A stretch of 64,000 bases of DNA from assembly GCF_030295705.1 (NCBI RefSeq), contig NZ_AP027274.1:124001-188000 (forward strand). The letters run 5' to 3'. Origin of the DNA: Polynucleobacter sp. TUM22923 (lineage in GTDB: Bacteria > Pseudomonadota > Gammaproteobacteria > Burkholderiales > Burkholderiaceae). The notes under the pieces are model-generated. The model was given only the letters and a program-made list of their open reading frames with translations, was not told the DNA's origin and did no database searches. Shown here in pieces: positions 58,432-64,000 of this stretch. The translations under genes were made by a program, and so were the position numbers. How positions within the stretch are numbered: position 1 is the stretch's first letter; every line of letters starts with the position of its first letter.

Positions 58432-58487
58432 AATCATTTCTCTTGGTAGTTAATATTGATGAAGCATTATCTTACAGAGTTAGAGCT

Positions 58488-59423
58488 ATGAATCAACCCA
58501 CTGAATTAACATTTGCACCTGAATTTGATCAGCCGATTCGATATATAGAGCGTACGCGGAGTTATTACCTTGGCCTCGGATACGACACACCGTATGTATG
58601 GGCGCACTATGGGGACGTTCCCTTTACCGCTTTAAAGAAGCCATTAAGCCAATCCGTTGTGGGATTGGTGACCACTGCCGTCCCGTTTGATGCTAGCAAA
58701 GGGCCACAAGGAAGTGGGGCGCCATACAACGCAGCAGCAAAATTTTATGAGCCATATGGTTTGCCGATGGTTGGTGAGATAGATCTGCGTATTGCGCATG
58801 TCGGTATCGATAGAAAAAATGCCGATATGGCAGACATGCAATGCTGGCTTCCGCTTAATGCTGCTATGCAAGAAGTAAATAATGGCCGCATTCAGTCACT
58901 ATCAAGAAATGTTTATGGGCTACCCACCAACCGGAGTCAGCGACATACATTGGAAGTCGATGCCCCATTGATTTTGAAGATGCTGCGTGCGGACCAAGTC
59001 GATGTAGCTGTATTAATTCCGAACTGTCCTATTTGTCATCAAAGCCAAAGTTTATTGGCACGTTATTTGGAGGAGGCGGGAATCCCAACGGTAGTCATGG
59101 GATCGGCAAAAGATATCGTGGAGTATTGCGGCGTGCCGCGCTTGTTATTTAGCGATTTTCCTCTGGGAAATGCTGCAGGTTTACCTAATAATCCTCAAGC
59201 GCAATCAGCTAACTTTGCTTTAGCATTGCGTGTCTTGGAAAGCGCTCCTGGACCCCGCACCACCGTGCAGTCACCGCTGATTTGGTCAAAAGATCCTCAT
59301 TGGAAATTAGACTACTCCAATCTTGAAAAGCTTTCTGCGCTTGAGCTTGCCCGATTGCGTGAAGAGGTCGAGTGCGCTAGAGAGACAGCGCGAGAGCTGA
59401 GAATGAAAAGTGTTGGAGTTTAG
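58488..59423 (+). CDS. GrdB-like (glycine/sarcosine/betaine reductase selenoprotein B family) protein
   Basis: 311 residues. The C-terminal half resembles GrdB/PrdB: VAVLIPNCPICHQ, YLEEAGIPTVVM and PRLLFSDFPLGNAAGLPNN, where GrdB has its selenocysteine motif, a 'GIP' strand and a 'PLGNP' turn. Cys180 and Cys183 form CPIC, which would correspond to the Sec-X-X-Cys of GrdB if my recalled alignment is right. No GrdA, GrdC or GrdE partner is in the window. ATG 58488 is chosen; the frame stays open to 58443. Function unknown. Confidence 0.65.
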   Translation: MNQPTELTFAPEFDQPIRYIERTRSYYLGLGYDTPYVWAHYGDVPFTALKKPLSQSVVGLVTTAVPFDASKGPQGSGAPYNAAAKFYEPYGLPMVGEIDLRIAHVGIDRKNADMADMQCWLPLNAAMQEVNNGRIQSLSRNVYGLPTNRSQRHTLEVDAPLILKMLRADQVDVAVLIPNCPICHQSQSLLARYLEEAGIPTVVMGSAKDIVEYCGVPRLLFSDFPLGNAAGLPNNPQAQSANFALALRVLESAPGPRTTVQSPLIWSKDPHWKLDYSNLEKLSALELARLREEVECARETARELRMKSVGV

Positions 59424-60424
59424 GTCTGTCTTGCCAGGGAATATTCGCAAAGAGCCCGTAATGCGGTAGTAGCTTCGTTTTGTGGAAAATCCGCAATGTA
59501 CTCCAACGCTAGATCGATCTCTCTTTTTGCGGTGGCATGGGTATATTCCAAAGCGCCTGAATGTTGGACCGCATTAAGAATCTGCGCAAATACATCTTCT
59601 GGGAGATCTTGATTTTGTTCAATAGCTTCGCGTACTAGTAAACGTTCTTCCGGGCTACCGTTCTCTAAAAGGTAAATCAATGGAAGCGTAGGCTTGCCTT
59701 CACGTAAATCATCCCCAGCATTTTTTCCCATCTGGGCTGCATCTGCGGTGTAATCCAGCAGATCGTCCATTAATTGAAAGGCGGTTCCAATATGCCTACC
59801 GAATGCTGCGGATTGTTCCCGTTGTTTGGCATCGGCGCCAGCCAAAATAGCACCAAGCTCAGCGGAAGCCTCGAATAACTTGGCTGTTTTAAAGCGGATT
59901 ACGCGAAGATAGCTATCTTCATCTACCTCTGGATCATTCATATTGAGGAGTTGTAAGACCTCCCCCTCAGCAATCGTATTGGTGGCGTCAGAAAGGATTT
60001 CCATGATTCGGGGGTCATTTGGCCCCACCATCATCTGAAAAGCTCTTGAATAGAGAAAGTCACCCACGAGCACGCTGGCAGCGTTACCAAATGCAGCATT
60101 GGCCGTCTCACGCCCCCTTCTGAGGGTAGATTCATCCACGACATCATCATGCAGCAGGGTGGCTGTGTGAATGAATTCGACTACAGCTGCCAATTCCAGT
60201 GCGTGGGGGTTTTCCTGACCAGGGGCTAGGGCCTTGCTGACCAGCAGGAGTAAGGCTGGCCTGATCCGTTTCCCCCCTGCCTGGATGATATAAGCCGAGA
60301 TTTGGTCTATCAGGGCGACTTTAGACGCTAGGCGTAGGCGAATAACATCGTCTAAACCCTTGAAATCTAAGGAAATTGGGGTCAAAATTTGACTTAATTG
60401 ATGGGTTTTGACAGTGCTCGTCAT
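59420..60424 (-). CDS. ispB: Octaprenyl diphosphate synthase
   Basis: Makes the octaprenyl side chain of ubiquinone. First Asp-rich motif LLHDDVVDES with RRGR, second QLMDDLLDY, then GDDLREGKPTLPLIYLL. 334 residues. Located divergently from rplU-rpmA as in Escherichia coli and most proteobacteria. Its likely -10 (minus TATTAT, seven bases before the ATG) overlaps the -10 of rplU. Confidence 0.96.
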   Translation of the reverse strand: MTSTVKTHQLSQILTPISLDFKGLDDVIRLRLASKVALIDQISAYIIQAGGKRIRPALLLLVSKALAPGQENPHALELAAVVEFIHTATLLHDDVVDESTLRRGRETANAAFGNAASVLVGDFLYSRAFQMMVGPNDPRIMEILSDATNTIAEGEVLQLLNMNDPEVDEDSYLRVIRFKTAKLFEASAELGAILAGADAKQREQSAAFGRHIGTAFQLMDDLLDYTADAAQMGKNAGDDLREGKPTLPLIYLLENGSPEERLLVREAIEQNQDLPEDVFAQILNAVQHSGALEYTHATAKREIDLALEYIADFPQNEATTALRALCEYSLARQT

Positions 60425-60436
60425 GCAAGATATAAT
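60408..60436 (+). promoter_or_regulatory. Perfect sigma70 promoter of rplU-rpmA
   Basis: TTGACA (60408-60413), 17 bases, TATAAT (60431-60436): every base is consensus. The expected transcript start is near 60443, giving a leader of about 57 bases to rplU. The -35 lies inside the first ispB codons, and the ispB start codon falls in the spacer. Confidence 0.9.
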
Positions 60437-60445
60437 AATCGGCTT

Positions 60446-60468
60446 AGCTCATCCAGGGTGGATTAGCT
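60446..60468 (+). promoter_or_regulatory. 5' stem-loop of the rplU leader
   Basis: AGCTCATCCA and TGGATTAGCT pair with one mismatch around a GGG loop. It starts within a few bases of the predicted transcript 5' end, a position typical for stabilising or autoregulatory elements of ribosomal protein mRNAs. Confidence 0.5.
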
Positions 60469-60499
60469 TAAATGTAGATATTAATTAAGGTTTCAAACC

Positions 60500-60811
60500 A
60501 TGTACGCGGTCATAAAAACCGGTGGCAAACAATATAAAGTTGCTGCTGGTGAAAAATTGAAAATAGAACAGATACCAGCGGAAATCGGCAGCGAAATTAC
60601 TCTTGATCAGGTCCTCGCCGTAGGCGAAGGCGCTTCACTCAAATTGGGTGATCCATTGGTTAATGGTGCAGCTGTGATAGCCACTGTCGTCTCCCAGGGA
60701 CGTCACGATAAAGTGACAATCTTTAAGATGCGCCGTCGCAAGCACTATCAAAAGCACCAAGGCCATCGTCAGAATTACACAGAAATTCTGATTAACACCA
60801 TCAAAGCTTAA
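60500..60811 (+). CDS. rplU: 50S ribosomal protein L21
   Basis: Ribosomal protein of 103 residues, starting [14 protein letters not shown] as L21 does and ending in the basic [16 protein letters not shown] region that binds 23S rRNA. It is first in rplU-rpmA, behind a consensus promoter, and 32 bases before rpmA. Confidence 0.98.
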   Translation: MYAVIKTGGKQYKVAAGEKLKIEQIPAEIGSEITLDQVLAVGEGASLKLGDPLVNGAAVIATVVSQGRHDKVTIFKMRRRKHYQKHQGHRQNYTEILINTIKA

Positions 60812-60843
60812 TTTAGGCTAACGGCGAATAGCAGGAGAAAAAT

Positions 60844-61101
60844 ATGGCACAGAAAAAAGGCGGCGGCTCGACGCGAAATGGTCGCGATTCAGAATCGAAA
60901 CGTTTAGGCGTTAAGGTTTTTGGCGGCGAGCATATTAATGCTGGCAGCATCATTATTCGTCAACGTGGAACACGGGTTCATCCTGGTGCAAACGTTGGCA
61001 TTGGAAAAGATCACACTTTATTTGCATTAATTGAAGGTAAAGTGGAATTTGGCGTTAAGGGTGCTTTGAAGAAGGCCCAGGTTTCAGTTTTGCCTCTGTA
61101 A
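60844..61101 (+). CDS. rpmA: 50S ribosomal protein L27
   Basis: Ribosomal protein of 85 residues near the peptidyl-transferase centre. The N-terminus is [23 protein letters not shown], followed by [12 protein letters not shown], typical of L27. A good Shine-Dalgarno (GCAGGAG) precedes the start. Confidence 0.98.
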   Translation: MAQKKGGGSTRNGRDSESKRLGVKVFGGEHINAGSIIIRQRGTRVHPGANVGIGKDHTLFALIEGKVEFGVKGALKKAQVSVLPL

Positions 61102-61160
61102 TTAGGCGCCTGACTGAGATTCGTTTTATTCCGATTTATCCGAATTTAACTCTTAGGAAC

Positions 61161-61186
61161 AGGCCTCGCTAAGCGAGGCCTTTTTT
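61161..61186 (+). terminator. Rho-independent terminator between rpmA and obgE
   Basis: AGGCCTCGC, a three-base TAA-containing loop, GCGAGGCC, then six T: a near-perfect hairpin. It ends four bases before the obgE start codon, so it sits where the obgE ribosome site should be. Confidence 0.92.
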
Positions 61187-61190
61187 ATTC

Positions 61191-62279
61191 ATGAAATTTA
61201 TTGACGAAGCACGTATTGAAGTGATTGCTGGCCAAGGTGGCGCCGGAAGCGCCTCTATGCGCCGCGAAAAGTTTATCGAATTCGGTGGGCCTGATGGTGG
61301 CGATGGCGGCAAGGGCGGAAGCGTCTGGGCTACGGCTGATCGCAATATCAACACGCTGATCGACTATCGCTACGCTAAAACCCACACTGCAAAAAATGGG
61401 GAACCTGGCCGTGGTGCCGATTGCTATGGTCGCGCAGGTGATGACATTGAATTGCGGATGCCAGTAGGCACCATCATTGCTGACTACGACACAGGTGAAC
61501 CCATTGCTGATTTAACTACCCACGGTGAGCGTCTCTGCTTAGCTCAAGGTGGCGTTGGTGGCTGGGGAAATATTCACTTTAAAAGTAGTACTAACCGAGC
61601 TCCACGTCAGAAGACTAACGGTAAAGATGGCGAGCGCCGCAAACTCAAATTAGAATTGAAAGTCTTGGCTGATGTCGGGTTGTTAGGCATGCCTAATGCT
61701 GGTAAGTCCACTCTGATTACAGCGGTTTCTAATGCACGTCCCAAAATTGCTGATTACCCATTTACTACCTTACATCCTAATTTAGGCGTAGTGCGAGTAG
61801 GTAGTGAGCGCAGTTTTGTCATTGCAGATATTCCTGGCTTGATTGAAGGTGCTGCAGAGGGCGCTGGTTTGGGACATCGATTCTTAAGGCATTTGCAACG
61901 CACTGGTGTGCTCTTGCATCTGGTGGACGTGGCACCTTTCGATGACAATATTGACCCCGTAGCAGATGCCAAAGCGATTGTGAATGAGTTGCGTAAGTAC
62001 GACGAGGCACTTGTTGAGAAACCCCGTTGGTTGGTTCTGAATAAAGTCGACATGATTCCTGAAGAGGATCGTGCGAAGGTAGTGGCTAACTTTATTAAAA
62101 AGTTTAAGTGGACTGGCCCTGTATTTGAGATTTCTGCTTTAACGGGATTGGGTTGCGATAAGCTTTGCTATGCCTTGCAAGATTATTTAGATTCTGTTCG
62201 AAAAGATCGGGACGATGCAGATGAGCGTGCTGCAGATCCTCGCTATCAAGATCATCCAGAAGACAAAACCCCAGATTAA
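61191..62279 (+). CDS. obgE: GTPase ObgE/CgtA
   Basis: Essential GTPase in 50S assembly and stress control. N-terminal Obg fold with the glycine-rich region [17 protein letters not shown], then the G domain with G1 [12 protein letters not shown]3 [16 protein letters not shown] and NKVD (G4). The C-terminus ends shortly after the G domain, plus a short acidic tail. 362 residues. It starts right after a terminator, with no separate Shine-Dalgarno. Confidence 0.97.
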   Translation: MKFIDEARIEVIAGQGGAGSASMRREKFIEFGGPDGGDGGKGGSVWATADRNINTLIDYRYAKTHTAKNGEPGRGADCYGRAGDDIELRMPVGTIIADYDTGEPIADLTTHGERLCLAQGGVGGWGNIHFKSSTNRAPRQKTNGKDGERRKLKLELKVLADVGLLGMPNAGKSTLITAVSNARPKIADYPFTTLHPNLGVVRVGSERSFVIADIPGLIEGAAEGAGLGHRFLRHLQRTGVLLHLVDVAPFDDNIDPVADAKAIVNELRKYDEALVEKPRWLVLNKVDMIPEEDRAKVVANFIKKFKWTGPVFEISALTGLGCDKLCYALQDYLDSVRKDRDDADERAADPRYQDHPEDKTPD

Positions 62280-62307
62280 TTAGTTTTATTTGAAATTCAC
62301 ATTCAAT

Positions 62308-63090
62308 ATGGATATTCAGAAACCCCAGCGGATTGTTGTCAAAGTCGGATCAAGCCTCGTCACTAATAATGGCGAGGGTTTGGATCATGCTGCCATAGCG
62401 AAATGGGCTGAACAAATAGCGACATTATTGGGCGCGGGTCACGAAGTCTTAATGGTGAGCTCTGGGGCAATCGCTGAAGGAATGCAGCGATTGGGTTGGA
62501 CTAAGCGCCCACAAGACATTCATCAATTACAAGCAGCTGCGGCTGTCGGCCAGATGGGTCTGGTTCAGGTGTACGAAAGCTGCTTTGCGCGGTTTAATTT
62601 ACGAAGCGCACAGGTTTTATTAACCAATGCCGATTTAGCCGATGCAGAACGCAACGCAAATGCAAAGGCCACTCTGGAGACTTTGCTTGAGTTGGGTGTG
62701 GTTCCCATCATCAACGAAAATGACACCGTTGTTACGGATGAAATCAAGTTTGGTGACAACGATAGCTTAGCTGCACTAGTAACGAATTTAGTGCACGCCG
62801 ATCTACTCGTGATTTTGACGGATCAAGGTGGATTGTTTACTGCCGATCCACGTCAAGATGCTAGTGCTACTTTGCTAAACACAGCGGTAGCGGGAGATCC
62901 TGCTTTAGAAAAAATGGCCGGTGGCGCTGCTAGTGAACTGAGTAAAGGCGGCATGCTAACCAAGGTACTTGCTGCAAAAGTAGCAGCACAAACAGGCGCC
63001 TCTACCGTGATCGCTTCTGGTCATGAAACACAGGTACTCACCCGCTTAATTAACGGTGAAAAAATGGGCACTCGCCTTACCGCAGCTTAA
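62308..63090 (+). CDS. proB: Glutamate 5-kinase, catalytic domain only
   Basis: Phosphorylates glutamate in proline synthesis. The amino-acid kinase domain is complete: [19 protein letters not shown] at the start, [34 protein letters not shown] and [13 protein letters not shown], ending with GTRLTAA. At about 260 residues it lacks the C-terminal PUA domain of the roughly 370-residue enzyme. An in-frame TTG at 62290 would add six residues. Follows obgE by 28 bases. Confidence 0.94.
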   Translation: MDIQKPQRIVVKVGSSLVTNNGEGLDHAAIAKWAEQIATLLGAGHEVLMVSSGAIAEGMQRLGWTKRPQDIHQLQAAAAVGQMGLVQVYESCFARFNLRSAQVLLTNADLADAERNANAKATLETLLELGVVPIINENDTVVTDEIKFGDNDSLAALVTNLVHADLLVILTDQGGLFTADPRQDASATLLNTAVAGDPALEKMAGGAASELSKGGMLTKVLAAKVAAQTGASTVIASGHETQVLTRLINGEKMGTRLTAA

Positions 63091-63132
63091 GCACTGCTTT
63101 ACAAATAGCTAAGTGGTTTTTTCTTCAATGAA

Positions 63133-63702
63133 TTAATTCACTACTCCAAAAGAATTCGTCGGTTTTGTTTGACCTGTAAAGCCATTCGGATTGAGCGATT
63201 TGACGATTGATTTCAGGTCTTTCTCTTGGGTATTAAAACTACAAAAAGCGCCCTGAGCCAATGCGGCTTGATACCGATTAGGGGTGTGGTCTTTAATGGG
63301 CAACCAAGTGCTCAGTGGATTTTCTTGCCATTTGTTGTTATCGAATGTGCCATATAAGCGCCACTGAAAAGAATCACAGCGGATGCCCTCATATTGGGTC
63401 TGGGTGTTTCCGTTCGGGCTGGTTAGCACAACCGTATATCGAGTAATGCCGTCTGCACCAATGAGAATCGAGTCGGTATCTACTGCAAACTTAAAAACCG
63501 TTTGCTGAGAAACGTAAAATGGCTGCAGGCTCGCTTTATTGGGTGGGTTCAAGGGCATAGCCGTGCTCCCTTCCTTAAAAATCATCGGCGCAAAAGGATC
63601 GACCCCACTTTCTAGCGGGTCACCGGCGCAGCCCGCTAAAGCGGTACACAACGCTAAGCCAAAAGAATACAGAGCAATGCGGTCAAAATAATGTGTTGTC
63701 AT
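63133..63702 (-). CDS. CNP1-like family lipoprotein
   Basis: Protein of 189 residues with a lipoprotein signal (hydrophobic run, then LAGC, Cys24). The remainder resembles the CNP1-like family of betaproteobacterial envelope proteins of unknown function: [32 protein letters not shown] and a late ALAQGAFC. The start ATGA overlaps the rppH stop, so they are co-transcribed. Confidence 0.85.
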   Translation of the reverse strand: MTTHYFDRIALYSFGLALCTALAGCAGDPLESGVDPFAPMIFKEGSTAMPLNPPNKASLQPFYVSQQTVFKFAVDTDSILIGADGITRYTVVLTSPNGNTQTQYEGIRCDSFQWRLYGTFDNNKWQENPLSTWLPIKDHTPNRYQAALAQGAFCSFNTQEKDLKSIVKSLNPNGFTGQTKPTNSFGVVN

Positions 63703-64000
63703 GGCTTATCGGTCGGTTTTGTATCATTGGATTGATTGGCTTCGTCTGCATAAAAAGATTGAAACAAGTCTAGTGGCGAGCCCCAAGCCAGCTGTTGCAT
63801 CCGAATACCTTTGGAAAGGTATCTTGCCAGCTCAGAAAGGGCTAATTGATAAACCTCGCGCTTGAAATCAATCACGCTATCGAGTTGAATCCAAAAAGGA
63901 ACCCAGCGCCATGAATCGAATTCGGGATGCTCGGAGGCATTCAGGTCAATATTATGGTCTTGACCCACTAAGCGCAATAAAAACCAAATTTGTTTTTGAC
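63699..64000 (-). CDS. rppH: RNA pyrophosphohydrolase (partial, N-terminus outside window)
   Basis: Removes pyrophosphate from mRNA 5' ends to start decay. Only the last 100 codons or so are present: [11 protein letters not shown], then [14 protein letters not shown] and [16 protein letters not shown], all characteristic of the RppH/NudH C-terminus. The Nudix box lies beyond the window edge. The C-terminal tail is longer than in Escherichia coli and hydrophilic. Confidence 0.9.
   Translation of the reverse strand, partial: QKQIWFLLRLVGQDHNIDLNASEHPEFDSWRWVPFWIQLDSVIDFKREVYQLALSELARYLSKGIRMQQLAWGSPLDLFQSFYADEANQSNDTKPTDKP

Noticed and set aside
58443..58487. Upstream start for the GrdB-like protein at 58443
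   Set aside because: It would extend into the divergent promoter region and lacks a ribosome site; ATG 58488 begins the protein at a more plausible place.
1..64000. tRNA, rRNA, CRISPR, IS elements or prophage
   Set aside because: No cloverleaf-like sequence, spaced direct repeats, transposase or integrase motif, or terminal inverted repeats were recognised by reading; a covariance-model scan would be decisive for small RNAs.

Overview
The window looks like a dense stretch of core chromosome from a small-genome freshwater betaproteobacterium, most likely Polynucleobacter or a close relative in Burkholderiaceae. This rests on gene order (prfA-hemA; rpe-trpEGDC; the dcw cluster ending ftsZ - peroxiredoxin - lpxC - dciA - secA - argJ; CorC-pilBCD-coaE-zapD; ispB divergent from rplU-rpmA-obgE-proB), on the protein sequences as recalled, and on very short intergenic gaps. 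No rRNA, tRNA, CRISPR array, insertion sequence or prophage is recognisable. The window opens inside prfA and closes inside rppH.

Layout. 1-2.4 kb: prfA and hemA (minus) and a small membrane protein. 2.4-7.0 kb: a minus-strand operon ubiH-like, dsbC, M61 peptidase, ung. 7.0-9.3 kb: ychF, then a divergent pair of a small winged-helix-like regulator and a MASE1-like membrane protein. 9.2-13.9 kb: the tryptophan operon rpe-trpE-trpG-trpD-trpC (minus). 13.9-16.4 kb: apaG, mltA, an enoyl-CoA hydratase. 16.4-22.7 kb: an M20 amidohydrolase, biotin genes bioA-bioF-bioD (minus) divergent from bioB, then coq7. 22.9-45.4 kb: mraZ-rsmH-ftsL-ftsI-murE-murF-mraY-murD-ftsW-murG-murC-ddl-ftsQ-ftsA-ftsZ, a peroxiredoxin, lpxC, dciA (minus), secA. 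45.4-48.0 kb: argJ, a DUF815 ATPase, a Nudix hydrolase. 48.0-53.3 kb: a minus-strand run CorC-like protein, pilB, pilC, pilD, coaE, zapD, with compact pilus proteins. 53.4-59.4 kb: ogt, a squalene/phytoene-synthase-family enzyme, a sodium:solute symporter, a ketopantoate-reductase-like protein, an FAH-family enzyme and a GrdB-like protein (the most accessory-looking part). 59.4-64 kb: ispB, rplU-rpmA-obgE-proB, a CNP1-like lipoprotein and the 3' end of rppH.

Functionally the window is dominated by cell-wall synthesis and division (dcw, lpxC, mltA, zapD), cofactor and amino-acid synthesis (haem, biotin, ubiquinone side chain and ring, tryptophan, arginine, proline, CoA) and protein export (secA, dsbC).

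The most notable thing I see is regulatory. Several first genes of transcription units lack a Shine-Dalgarno site and carry a -10-like hexamer exactly six bases before the start codon (hemA, ubiH, ychF, rpe, apaG, ogt, the squalene-synthase-like gene, the M20 gene), which predicts leaderless mRNAs. By contrast rplU has a perfect sigma70 promoter (TTGACA, 17 bases, TATAAT) overlapping the start of ispB. I do not see convincing evidence of a wholly new multi-gene system. The best candidates for unexplored biology are the leaderless-promoter pattern, the reduced PilB/PilC/PilD set, the GrdB-like protein with Cys-X-X-Cys, and the regulator/MASE1-like pair with its palindromes.
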